From the NCBI RefSeq assembly GCF_000213055.1, contig NZ_CM001165.1, forward strand, positions 1 to 64,000: a stretch of 64,000 bases of DNA, in the 5' to 3' direction. The stretch comes from Streptomyces sp. Tu6071. Lineage in GTDB: Bacteria; Actinomycetota; Actinomycetes; Streptomycetales; Streptomycetaceae. A program made the position numbers and the translations under genes. The notes under the pieces are model-generated. The model was not told where the DNA came from. It did not search any database and saw only the letters and a program-made list of their open reading frames with translations. Positions 17,246-25,655 of the stretch are shown here, piece after piece. Position 1 is the stretch's first letter, and every line of letters begins with the position of its first letter.

Positions 17246-18567
17246 GCACCGCACCCGAAACCGCACCGGTCCCGGCCTCCGAGGAGGCCCAGGACGAGGT
17301 GATCGCCCTCTGCGCCGAGCTGATCAGGTTCGACACGTCCAACCCGACGAGCGACGAACGCGCGAGCGCCGAGTGGGTCGTGGCGCGCCTCGCGGAGGCG
17401 GGCATCGACTCCGAGCTGATCGAGTCGGCGCCGGGACGGGCCAGCGTCATCGCCCGGATCGCCGGCCGCGACCCGGAACGCGGCGCCCTGCTGGTCCACG
17501 GCCACCTGGACGTGGTCCCGGCGGACGCCTCCGAGTGGCAGGTGCCGCCCTTCTCCGGCGAGATCCGCGACGGCTACCTCTGGGGCCGGGGCGCGATCGA
17601 CATGAAGGACACAGTGGCGGTGATGCTGGCCACGGCCCGGCACTTCGCCCGCACCGGTACGAAGCCCTCGCGCGACCTCGTCCTCGCCTTCCTCGCGGAC
17701 GAGGAGGCGGGCGGCAAGTTCGGCGCCCACTGGCTCGTCGAGCACCGACCGGAACTGTTCGCCGGGGTCACCGAGGCGATCGGTGAGGGCGGCGGGTTCT
17801 CCTTCGCGATCGACGACACCCGTCGGCTGTACCCGATCGAGAACGCCCAGCGCGGCATGGCCTGGATGGAGCTGACCGCCACGGGCCGGGCCGGCCACGG
17901 CTCCTCCCCCAACGACGAGAACGCGGTCACCGACCTGGCGGAGTCGCTGACGCGGATCGGTCGCGAGACCTTCCCGATCCGGCTGATCGAGCCGGTCCGC
18001 GCGCTGCTCGAAGAGGCCGCACGACTGTACGGCGTCGCGTTCGACGAGGACGACATCGAGGGCAGCCTCGCCCGGCTGGGCCCGGTCGCGGACTTCATGC
18101 AGGTGGTCCTGCGCAACTCGGCGAACCCGACGATGTTCGCCGCCGGGTACCAGACCAACGTGATCCCCGGGAAGGCCACGGCGCGCGTGGACGGGCGCTT
18201 CCTGCCCGGCCACGAGCAGGAGCTGATCGACACCGTCGACCGGCTGCTGCTGCCCTCGGTCAGCCGGGAATGGGTCAACCACGACATCGCGATGGAGACC
18301 ACGTTCGACGGCCCGCTCGTCGATGCCATGTGCGCGGCGGTCCGCGCCGAGGACCCGGACGGCCACCCGGTGCCGTACTGCAACCCCGGCGGCACGGACG
18401 CCAAAGCCTTCACGCACCTGGGCATTCGCTGCTTCGGCTTCAAGGGCCTGAAGCTCCCGCACGACCTGGACTACGGCCGTCTCTTCCACGGCGTGGACGA
18501 GCGCGTGCCGCTGGAGGGCCTGCGCTTCGGCGTCCGCGTCATGACCCGCCTCTGGCAGAGCTGCTGA
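17242..18567 (+). CDS. M20-family metallopeptidase/deacylase
   Basis: A 441-aa cytoplasmic di-zinc hydrolase of the ArgE/DapE/ACY1-like M20 family. Zinc ligands and catalytic residues are in order: H88 and D90 (VHGHLDVVP), bridging D120 (RGAIDMKD), catalytic E154 with E155 (ADEEAGG), and a late His in RLFHGVDERVP. The dimerisation insert begins near NAQRGMAWMELTATG. The family removes acyl groups from amino acids or cleaves dipeptides. Its overlap with the permease gene implies that it processes the imported substrate. Confidence 0.92.
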   Translation: MSTAPETAPVPASEEAQDEVIALCAELIRFDTSNPTSDERASAEWVVARLAEAGIDSELIESAPGRASVIARIAGRDPERGALLVHGHLDVVPADASEWQVPPFSGEIRDGYLWGRGAIDMKDTVAVMLATARHFARTGTKPSRDLVLAFLADEEAGGKFGAHWLVEHRPELFAGVTEAIGEGGGFSFAIDDTRRLYPIENAQRGMAWMELTATGRAGHGSSPNDENAVTDLAESLTRIGRETFPIRLIEPVRALLEEAARLYGVAFDEDDIEGSLARLGPVADFMQVVLRNSANPTMFAAGYQTNVIPGKATARVDGRFLPGHEQELIDTVDRLLLPSVSREWVNHDIAMETTFDGPLVDAMCAAVRAEDPDGHPVPYCNPGGTDAKAFTHLGIRCFGFKGLKLPHDLDYGRLFHGVDERVPLEGLRFGVRVMTRLWQSC

Positions 18568-18568
18568 C

Positions 18569-18730
18569 CGGCACGCGCTCGACGCCGCGACGGGGAGCGC
18601 CCCGCTCGGCCCGCCTTTGCTGGAAGTCGGCACCTGGCGCGGGCGCTCCACGCTCCTGATCGCCGACGCGGCGCGGGCCGCCGGGGTGACCGCGCTCGGC
18701 GGGGGCCACCACCGGGACCGAAGACGGCGG
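18569..18730 (+). pseudogene. Class I SAM-methyltransferase fragment
   Basis: The frame reads ALDAATGSAPLGPPLLEVGT, then WRGRSTLLIADAARAAGV and a GGHH-R segment. This matches the SAM-binding motif I region (LLEVGTYCGRST-type) and the following DHHRG motif of a Streptomyces methyltransferase family. Both the N-terminus and everything after this motif are missing. It directly follows the M20 stop codon and looks like the remnant of a deleted gene. Confidence 0.55.
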
Positions 18731-18759
18731 CAGGGGCCGGGTGGGTGTTCCCGGCGTGG

Positions 18760-19710
18760 TTATCCGAGGCCGAGGTGTGGGTCGGTGTCGGCGAGTTCGG
18801 CGCTGGCGGTCCACAGGCGGGCGGCGACCGCCTGGTCTGCCATGTGTGCGGGGACGGGCTCACGCCGTGGGGTGCCGCGCAGGCCGAAGATCCTCGGTCC
18901 CCACAGTTGTCCTCCTCGTACTTCCGGGTCGAGTACGGCGCGGACGACGGGCCATGCTCCGGCGTCCTTGCCCTGTACCAGGAGCGCGGAGGGCAGGGCG
19001 CGCAGGCGCTTGCCCGGGGTTGTCACGTTGATCGGGGGGCGGGACGGGGTGAGGGAGTCCAGGGCGCCGCCGGGGTGGGCCACCACGCTGAGTACCGTGC
19101 TGTTGACGGCACGCAGGCGGCGGTCGAGTGCGAAGCCGAAGGACATCTGGGCCAGCTTCGACCGGCCGTAGGTGCGCTTGGGCCGGTAGTCCCGGGTCGA
19201 CTGCAGGTCGTCGAGGTCCAGTCGTTCGGAGCGTGCCGCGAAGCTTCCCACCGTGACGATGCGGGCCGCCGGTGCCGCGGACAGCAGGGGAGCCAGCCAC
19301 TGGGTCAGCGCGAAGTGGCCGAGGTGGTTGGTGCCGAGCATCAGCTCGTGGCCGTCCTTGGTTTTCCGGCGCGGAGGGTCGTCGAGCGCCACCCCGGCGT
19401 TGTAGACCACCGCGTCGAGACGATCGAGGTCGAGTCCGTCAACGGAGGTCTTCAGGGACGACAGGTCGGCGAGGTTTAGTTCCAGATGGCGTACCCGCGC
19501 GCCGGGTACGCGTGAGCGGATCGAGGTCATGGCGGCCCCGGCCTTCGCCCGGTCCCGGCTGCCGAGTACGACGAGGGCGCCGGTGGTGGCGAGCTGCTCG
19601 GCGGCGAAGTAGCCGATCCCGGCGTTGCCTCCGGTGATGAGGACGGTCCTGTCCTCGGCGGGCGGCAGCCGGTGGACGTCCCACGGTCGGCTCTGGGATG
19701 CGGAAGACAC
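18760..19710 (-). CDS. Short-chain dehydrogenase/reductase
   Basis: A 316-aa Rossmann-fold oxidoreductase resembling the retinol dehydrogenase/WW-domain oxidoreductase branch. TGGNAGIG at about residues 26-33 binds NAD(P), NAG occurs in VYNAGVAL, and the catalytic YxxxK is in TYGRSKLAQ, preceded by the serine of VTVGSFA. It stands alone, convergent with the M20 operon and divergent from the large secreted gene at 20219. The natural substrate cannot be read from the sequence. Confidence 0.9.
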   Translation of the reverse strand: MSSASQSRPWDVHRLPPAEDRTVLITGGNAGIGYFAAEQLATTGALVVLGSRDRAKAGAAMTSIRSRVPGARVRHLELNLADLSSLKTSVDGLDLDRLDAVVYNAGVALDDPPRRKTKDGHELMLGTNHLGHFALTQWLAPLLSAAPAARIVTVGSFAARSERLDLDDLQSTRDYRPKRTYGRSKLAQMSFGFALDRRLRAVNSTVLSVVAHPGGALDSLTPSRPPINVTTPGKRLRALPSALLVQGKDAGAWPVVRAVLDPEVRGGQLWGPRIFGLRGTPRREPVPAHMADQAVAARLWTASAELADTDPHLGLG

Positions 19711-20150
19711 GGTGCGGGCTCCTTGTGCTCTGGGGCGGCGTGCTCATGGGGAACTCGCCGGTCCTCACAAGGTCCCAGCCTTCACCGACATACCGCCGAC
19801 AGATCACGCTCACCAGCAGCAGATCGCCGACACCTGTCCGGATCAGCGCGGCGCATCGGCGCACCGCCCCTCGGGTCCGGGTCCGGCGCGCGACGGCACG
19901 CCCGCTTTCCCGGCCCCGGACGGACACCACGGGTGCCGGAGACGGCGAGGTGTTCCGCGGTCCTTCCGCAGGTCAAGGCGTGTCACAGGTCCCGCGACAC
20001 GTCCCGTACGCGTGTGTCCGGCGCGAGCGGCGGGCGGCCTCCTGGCGCTCGTCGTCGCGGACGGCTGGTCCATGGGAAGGCGCTGGAGCAGGGACTCCCC
20101 CGGGCTCCCTCGTTCCGGGAAAGCCCTGACCACGTACTGCGTCGCACCCG
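19711..20150. other. Long intergenic region before the secreted discoidin gene
   Basis: About 440 nt between the divergent SDR and discoidin-protein genes. Frames here have Arg/Pro-rich shadow composition and I see no gene. The regulatory elements are all at the right end (20151-20199). Confidence 0.5.
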
Positions 20151-20199
20151 TTGACTCCCGGCCGGAGGGCTGTCAAGAATGCGCCTTGACAACGTTGTC
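20151..20199 (+). promoter_or_regulatory. Promoter and palindromic operator GACAACGTTGTC
   Basis: TTGACT (20151-20156) and AAGAAT (20175-20180) are spaced 18 nt apart like -35 and -10 elements. Eight nt further on lies a perfect 12-bp palindrome, GACAACGTTGTC (20188-20199), over the expected transcription start. LacI- and ROK-family sugar regulators use palindromes with a central CG in this position. No matching regulator gene is adjacent. Confidence 0.55.
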
Positions 20200-20218
20200 C
20201 GAACGGAAGGCCCCCGCC

Positions 20219-23200
20219 GTGTCGCACCACCCCGCCCAGGTCGGCCGCCGCCGATTCCTCCAACTCCTCGCCGCCGGCGGCGCGCTGACCGCCCTGCCCC
20301 TCGGCGCCGGAGCGGCGCAGGCGGCAGCCGCCGGGCCCCTCGCCGGGACCGCGACGGCCCCCGACGACATCGCCGCCACCTACCTGCGTGTCCTCGCCCA
20401 GCACACCCGCTGGTCGGAGACCCAGTGGGACGCGGCCCGCGGCTACTACACGGACAAGGACTTCGGCTTCGCCGTCGTCCTCGGCAACGCCGTACTGCTC
20501 ACTCACGGCCGTTACGACAGCGAACTGACCGGCATCGACCGTGACACGCTGCGGACGCGCACTCTGGCCACCATCCGCCACTTCGCCGCTTCCAACCGCC
20601 TCACCGGCGGCGACCAGTGGGGCCGCACACTCTTCTTCGACACCACTTTCCAGTCGTACTTCGTCATGGCCGCGAAGCTCCTGTGGTCCGAGCTGGACGG
20701 GACGACCCGAGGCCACGTCGACGCGCTCCTGCGCGGCCAGGCGGCGTACACGGACGGTCTCGGCACCGGGGACGACCCGGCCTCGGGCTCCTGGACCCCG
20801 CACGGTCTCACCGGTGGCTTCGAGGGCGACACCAAGCTGGAGGAGATGGGCGTCTACACGCAGTCGCTCGCGCCCGCGCTGGCGTGGGCCGATGACGACG
20901 CCCGGCACGGCGCGTGGAGCGACCGTTTCGGCACCTGGTCGCGCAACGAGGCCGGACTGCCGCCCGCCGACCTCGCCAACCCGGCCCTGGTGGACGGGGT
21001 GCCGGTCTCCCGCAACACCGCGCGGAACCTCTACGACACGTTCATCGTCGAGAACCACGGCTCCTTCGGCCCGCACTACCAGGAGGAGTTGTGGCGCACT
21101 TCGGGCCGCAACTCCTCGCACTTCCTCGCCGCGGGCACTCCGCTGCCGGAGGTGCTGACGAAGCAGCCCAACGCCGACCCGCTGTGGCAGACCCTGCTCG
21201 GCGTGATGAGCGACGCGGGCGAGCCGTTGATGCCGATGGTCAACGACCGCGAGCACCTCTACGGGCGCGATGTCATACCGCTCGCCTTCCTCGCGCGGGT
21301 GCGGGGTGACCGGGCCGCGGCCCGCGCCGAGGCCGAACTGGCCGCCCGCCTGGAGGCGTACCAGGAGTACGCGCCGCGCTACCGGCTCGCGAAGTTCTCG
21401 GGCGAGCCGAAGTACGAGCCCGAGGCGCGCGCCGAGATCGCCCTGAGCTACCTGCTGCACGTGTGGACGGTGCACACCCCGGTGAAGCCCCTCTCCCGGG
21501 AGGAGTTCTTCGCGCGGGCGGCCGGGGTGACGGACTTCGGCACCGGTCCCGGGCTCGTCTCGCACCAGTCCCCCGCGGCGTGGGCGGCGGCGGTCAGCAA
21601 GCCGGGCTTCGTGAAGTTCGCCTGGCAGCCGGCGCACGACGACTGGCTGTTCAAGCTCAGCGGCGGCACACCGATGTTCCTGCCCTCGACGGCGGGCAAG
21701 GTCTCGGGCCGCGCGGTGGAGACCTGGACCAAGGTGCGCGACGGCTTCGACGGCAGCGCGACGCTGCTCCGTCTCGACTCCGGCTGGGCGGGGTTCACGA
21801 CGCTGGGTTCCGGCGCCGTCGTGTACGCGAGCAGTGGGACTGCGGCGGCCGAGGGGCACTTGGAGGTGTACAACCTGACGATGCCGGGGATGCCCGGCCT
21901 CGGCGGGGCCCGCACCTTCCGCTTCGCGGAGGGCTCGGTGAAGGTGGCGGCGCGGGACGGGGCGAGCGCCCCGGCGGCCGGCGGGCGCGTCGACACGCTC
22001 GACGTGCCGCGTACCACCGTGCGGCACCTGCGCATGCAGGGTGTGCGGCCCGATCCGACGTACGGCTACTCGCTGTTCGCCTTCGAGGCGCGCGCGGAGG
22101 CCGGTGGCGAGGACCTCGCGCGCGGCGGCACGGCGACGGCTTCCTCGGCGGCGTCGGGCATGGGGGCGCCGCTGGCGGTCGACGGTGACGGGGCGACGCG
22201 CTGGGCGGTGGCCACCGGGGACCGCAAGCGTGCCGACAGCTGGCTCGCGGTCGACCTGGGGGCCGCGCGGGAGGTCGCGGAGGTGACGCTGCGCTGGGAG
22301 GCCGCGGCCGGGCGCGGTTACCGCGTCCAGGGCTCGGCGGACGGGGAGCGGTGGGAGGATCTCGCCGTCTACCCGGTGGCGCGGGCGAGCAGCCACGGCG
22401 GCTGGCTCGACGTGGACGGCCGCGCCGGTCTCGTGGTGCGTGGGGCGGACCGGGAGCACCCCGTGTCCGTCTACGACGACGCGGTCGTCCTGAGTGACGG
22501 TCCCGCCGCTCCGGTCGTGATCGAGGGGTATCCCGGCGCCTCGCCGGCCCGGTTGCGGGCGCTGGCGGCGCGGAAGGCTCCCTCGGCCGAGCACGCGCAG
22601 GTGCGGGCGGCGTACGTGGAGGAGCACCTGAGTCTGTTCAACCTCTCCGCCGAGGAGGTTCGCACCCGGGTGTCGGTGCCTCAGGACGGTGCCGAGCGGT
22701 ACGTCTTCGCGGGGACGCAGACCGTGACGCGGGACGGGATCGTCCACGAGAGCGAGCTGCCCGCGGCGAAGGCGCTGCTGCTGGCGCCGCGGTTCACGCT
22801 CGCGCCGGTCTCGGGCCGCGCACTGCCCGCCGGACTGCGGGTGAGCGTGGAGGACGGGGCCACCCTGCGGCTCTCGGGGGCCTCCTGCCGGGTGCGGGTG
22901 CGTGCGCAGGGCCGGACCGCGGTGGTGTCGGTGCGCTCCGGCAGCAGGCCGGTCGTGGTCAGGCTGCACGGAGCGACGGCGTACCCGGTGGACGATCTGG
23001 CGCTGGGCCGTACGGTCTTCCCCACGAGCCCGTTGCCCGCGGGCATGTCGGCGCCGTCCGCGGCGGTCGACGGGGACCCGGGCAGCTCGTGGCGGCCGGG
23101 GAAGGACGGGCGGCTCGTCGTGGACCTCGGCGCGGCGCTCCCGGTGCGGGAAATCGAGGCGGAGTGGACCGGCGGCGACGTCCCCGGCCTGCGTGTCGAG

Positions 23201-23362
23201 GGCAGTACCGATGGCATCGCCTACCGGGACTGGGGGCGCGCCTCCGGGCACGGCCGCACCCGTGCCCTGCGCGTCCGCGAGACCGCCCGGTACGTCGCGG
23301 TCCGGGTGGACGGCGGCGACGGGCGCCGGGCGGCGCGGCTGGTACGGCTCTCGGTGCGCTGA
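20219..23362 (+). CDS. Tat-exported protein with two F5/8-type C (discoidin) domains
   Basis: A 1047-aa secreted protein. The signal is twin-arginine (VGRRRFLQLLAAGGAL). Residues about 45-400 are helical and toroid-like (RTLFFDTTFQSYFVMAAKLL, then FIVENHGSFGPHYQEELW), reminiscent of polysaccharide lyases. A beta-sandwich region follows. Discoidin domains lie at about 629-742 (ATASSAASGMGAPLAVDGDG) and 924-1047. The GTG start at 20219 has GGAAGG 8 nt upstream. Discoidin domains usually bind glycans, so a polysaccharide-degrading role regulated through the upstream palindrome is likely; the catalytic class is not identified. Confidence 0.8.
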   Translation: MSHHPAQVGRRRFLQLLAAGGALTALPLGAGAAQAAAAGPLAGTATAPDDIAATYLRVLAQHTRWSETQWDAARGYYTDKDFGFAVVLGNAVLLTHGRYDSELTGIDRDTLRTRTLATIRHFAASNRLTGGDQWGRTLFFDTTFQSYFVMAAKLLWSELDGTTRGHVDALLRGQAAYTDGLGTGDDPASGSWTPHGLTGGFEGDTKLEEMGVYTQSLAPALAWADDDARHGAWSDRFGTWSRNEAGLPPADLANPALVDGVPVSRNTARNLYDTFIVENHGSFGPHYQEELWRTSGRNSSHFLAAGTPLPEVLTKQPNADPLWQTLLGVMSDAGEPLMPMVNDREHLYGRDVIPLAFLARVRGDRAAARAEAELAARLEAYQEYAPRYRLAKFSGEPKYEPEARAEIALSYLLHVWTVHTPVKPLSREEFFARAAGVTDFGTGPGLVSHQSPAAWAAAVSKPGFVKFAWQPAHDDWLFKLSGGTPMFLPSTAGKVSGRAVETWTKVRDGFDGSATLLRLDSGWAGFTTLGSGAVVYASSGTAAAEGHLEVYNLTMPGMPGLGGARTFRFAEGSVKVAARDGASAPAAGGRVDTLDVPRTTVRHLRMQGVRPDPTYGYSLFAFEARAEAGGEDLARGGTATASSAASGMGAPLAVDGDGATRWAVATGDRKRADSWLAVDLGAAREVAEVTLRWEAAAGRGYRVQGSADGERWEDLAVYPVARASSHGGWLDVDGRAGLVVRGADREHPVSVYDDAVVLSDGPAAPVVIEGYPGASPARLRALAARKAPSAEHAQVRAAYVEEHLSLFNLSAEEVRTRVSVPQDGAERYVFAGTQTVTRDGIVHESELPAAKALLLAPRFTLAPVSGRALPAGLRVSVEDGATLRLSGASCRVRVRAQGRTAVVSVRSGSRPVVVRLHGATAYPVDDLALGRTVFPTSPLPAGMSAPSAAVDGDPGSSWRPGKDGRLVVDLGAALPVREIEAEWTGGDVPGLRVEGSTDGIAYRDWGRASGHGRTRALRVRETARYVAVRVDGGDGRRAARLVRLSVR

Positions 23363-23370
23363 CGGGCCGA

Positions 23371-23402
23371 CCGCGCGCGTCCCACTCCGGACGGGCGCGC
23401 GG
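23371..23402. terminator. Hairpin terminator
   Basis: CCGCGCGCGTCC (23371-23382) pairs with GGACGGGCGCGCGG (23389-23402), with one bulged base, 9 nt after the discoidin-protein stop. GC-rich hairpins without a clear T-run are usual for Streptomyces terminators. Confidence 0.6.
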
Positions 23403-23521
23403 TACCCGGGGCTCGTGGGGAGGTGCTCGGCCTCTCCGCACGGGCCCCGGGGGGCGGCTCGCTCGGCCTCGGTGCGCGATCCCCGAGCGCGGCCAGGGGG
23501 TTTGGATAAAAGCCGGTACTT

Positions 23522-24451
23522 CTACCGCGGTGGGAGCGTGGTTTCCGGTCCACGCAGGGTGCGCACCGCGACGGCCTCGTGCGCGAGATACGTGCTCGGC
23601 GCCGCTCCCCGGCAGGTCAGGCGGTGTGGGGCGGTGCGGTGCGCGCGTACCTCGACCTCGCTGAGCGCCGGGTGCGGCGGTGTGCCCGCCACGCGTACGC
23701 GCCAGCCGTCGTCCGCGCGTTCCGTCCCGACGACCTCGTACGCGTGCCGGGCCGCGGGGCCGTGGCGGGCGAGGAGGGCGGCGACGGCGACCTGGGCGGG
23801 AGGGGGCAGGTCCGTGTAGCCGCGCAGGTGGGTGGCGGCCACGCGGTCCGCGAGGTGTTCCGCGAGCGTCGTCCCGGCCGAAGCCGCGTCGAGGTTCCCG
23901 TAGTACACGCCGTCGGGGAGGACGGCGACGTTGGCGGCGAAGCGGTCCCCGCCCACGTGGGTGCACTCCCACACGAGCCGCGGGTGGCGCGCGGCGAGGG
24001 CGGCGGCCACGGGGCGCCCCCGCACTGCGCAGCACACGTCGTGCAGCCCGTGCGCGCAGACGAGCACGACGGGTGGGTGCCCTGTCGTTCCCGGGCTGTG
24101 CAGGGCGTTCACGACGCCGTCGAGGTCCGCGTCCGCCTCCCACGTGCCCCAGGTCTGGCGGTGGGCTCCTCGGTCGTCGTGGTGGAGCACCGCCCAGCGG
24201 CGCGGCTCCGTGGCGCGGCGGCGGCCGGGGCGTCGCACGAGCAGGATGCGGGCCCGGCGCGTTTGTGCCGCCGCGAACACCCGTGCGGCAAGGGCGGGTT
24301 CGAGGCCGAGGCCCTCGAAGCCGTTCGGCGGCCAGCCTCCCGGGTGCTCGATCAGCACCCATACGCGCCCGTGCGGGGCTGTTCCCGCGAGCCCGTCGCC
24401 TCGCTCCCGCGCGGCCTCGGCGCAGAAGAACCGCGCCGGGTCCCCCGCCAT
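23522..24451 (-). CDS. Sucrase/ferredoxin-like family protein
   Basis: A 309-aa protein of the sucrase/ferredoxin-like family, which has a thioredoxin-fold [2Fe-2S] ferredoxin-like C-terminal half. Probable cluster ligands are C132 (VCAHGLHD), C140-C141 (DVCCAVRG) and C163 (WECTHVGGDRFAAN). The N-terminus begins MAGDPARFFC, with another cysteine in the CAEAARERG segment. The start overlaps the stop of the JmjC gene by one base (TGATG), so translation is coupled. An electron-transfer role for the iron oxygenase upstream is plausible but unproven. Confidence 0.8.
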   Translation of the reverse strand: MAGDPARFFCAEAARERGDGLAGTAPHGRVWVLIEHPGGWPPNGFEGLGLEPALAARVFAAAQTRRARILLVRRPGRRRATEPRRWAVLHHDDRGAHRQTWGTWEADADLDGVVNALHSPGTTGHPPVVLVCAHGLHDVCCAVRGRPVAAALAARHPRLVWECTHVGGDRFAANVAVLPDGVYYGNLDAASAGTTLAEHLADRVAATHLRGYTDLPPPAQVAVAALLARHGPAARHAYEVVGTERADDGWRVRVAGTPPHPALSEVEVRAHRTAPHRLTCRGAAPSTYLAHEAVAVRTLRGPETTLPPR

Positions 24452-25638
24452 CAGGGGGCGGCGGGGACGAGGACGCCCGCGCGCAGCAGACGGCGTACGA
24501 GAGCCGGTCCGAGGTCCCGCGTGGCGTGCGCCTCCCCGTCGAGCAGCCGGTGAACGGCCGGCAGGTCTGGGGGCGTGAGGTCGAGCCAGCCGGCGCGGGT
24601 CCACAGCCGTTCGCCGCTCAGGCGCGGCTCCAGCGCCTCGCGCAGCCGGACGTGGGTGTCGTCGGTGAGCGCGTCGAGTGCCGCGAGCTGGGCGAGCGGC
24701 CCGAGCGGGGCGGGGCGGCCCTGGCCGCGGCGGGTGCGCGCGAACAGCGGGGCCGGGTCGGCCGTGGTGAGTGCGGTGACGAGGCGCGCGCGGACCTCGT
24801 CCAGTTCCCCTTCGGGTCCGTCCACGCCGAGCGGGAGGGACGTGCGCATGGCGGGGTCCTCGCGCAGCGCGGCGAGGGCGGTCTCGGCGAGCTGGACGGC
24901 CAGGGCGTGCCGTGTCCAGGGGTGGACGCCGAGCGTCAGGTGCACGGAGACGGCGCCCTGGGCCACGGCGGAGTGCAGCCAGCCGCGCGGCAGGTAGAGC
25001 ACGTCGCCCGGTTCCAGGACGGTGTCCAGGACGGGCGCCCCGGAGGCGGCCTCGGCGACGGCGGCCCGGTGCCCGGTCCACGGCTGCTCGCGGGTGGGCG
25101 CGGTGACGACGGGTTCGTGGATGAGCCAGCGCTTGGTGCCGGTGATCTGGAGGACGAAGACGTCGTGCACGTCGTAGTGGGCGTCGAAGCCCTGGTTCTG
25201 GGGCGGGGTGACGTACGCGTTGGCCTGCACCGGGTGGCCCAGCTCCGTGGCGAGCCGCGAGGTGAAGGTGCCGACCGGCTCCCAGGTGCGGTGCAGCGCT
25301 TGGAGCACGAGCGTGGCGCCGTCCGCGAAGGCGCGCCACAGCGCGGTGTCGTCGAGCTGGTCGGCGATGGTGGCGCCGACGCCGCCCGGGGCGGTGAAGG
25401 ACGGCTCGGGGAGCGTGGCCCCGTCCTTGGCGACACGCAGGAACGGGGTGCGCAGCCCGCGCTGGGAGACCAGCTCGTCCACGGCGGCGGACGAGAAGAT
25501 GTCCGAGAAGTCGCCGGCCCCGCGGGTGAGCGAGGGCAGCCGTCCCCACACCTCGCGCGCGAACTCCTCACGGCCGAGGCCGGTCAGACACGACTCCAGG
25601 ACGCCGGCGTCCGCACGGACACCGGCGTCCCGGACCAC
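24451..25638 (-). CDS. JmjC/cupin-type Fe(II) 2-oxoglutarate oxygenase
   Basis: A 395-aa protein of the cupin-4/JmjC (RoxA-MINA53-NO66-like) oxygenase family. Iron ligands H154 and D156 lie in FDAHYDVHDVF, and the distal H222 in LPRGWLHSA; the C-terminal part is winged-helix-like as in ribosomal oxygenases. Characterised relatives hydroxylate Arg or His in ribosomal proteins. The GTG at 25638 has GAGGGG 6 nt upstream; a TTG at 25659 overlapping the previous stop is the alternative. It begins 17 nt after the four-repeat protein gene, whose repeats each hold one His, so that protein is a candidate substrate. Confidence 0.85.
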   Translation of the reverse strand: MVRDAGVRADAGVLESCLTGLGREEFAREVWGRLPSLTRGAGDFSDIFSSAAVDELVSQRGLRTPFLRVAKDGATLPEPSFTAPGGVGATIADQLDDTALWRAFADGATLVLQALHRTWEPVGTFTSRLATELGHPVQANAYVTPPQNQGFDAHYDVHDVFVLQITGTKRWLIHEPVVTAPTREQPWTGHRAAVAEAASGAPVLDTVLEPGDVLYLPRGWLHSAVAQGAVSVHLTLGVHPWTRHALAVQLAETALAALREDPAMRTSLPLGVDGPEGELDEVRARLVTALTTADPAPLFARTRRGQGRPAPLGPLAQLAALDALTDDTHVRLREALEPRLSGERLWTRAGWLDLTPPDLPAVHRLLDGEAHATRDLGPALVRRLLRAGVLVPAAP

Positions 25639-25655
25639 ACCGTTCCCCTCAGGGC

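Noticed and set aside
19973..23251. 1092-codon antisense frame opposite the Tat discoidin protein
   Set aside because: It is a compositional shadow with an Arg/Gly/Val/Glu bias and no ribosome-binding site; the sense gene has a Tat signal and discoidin domains.
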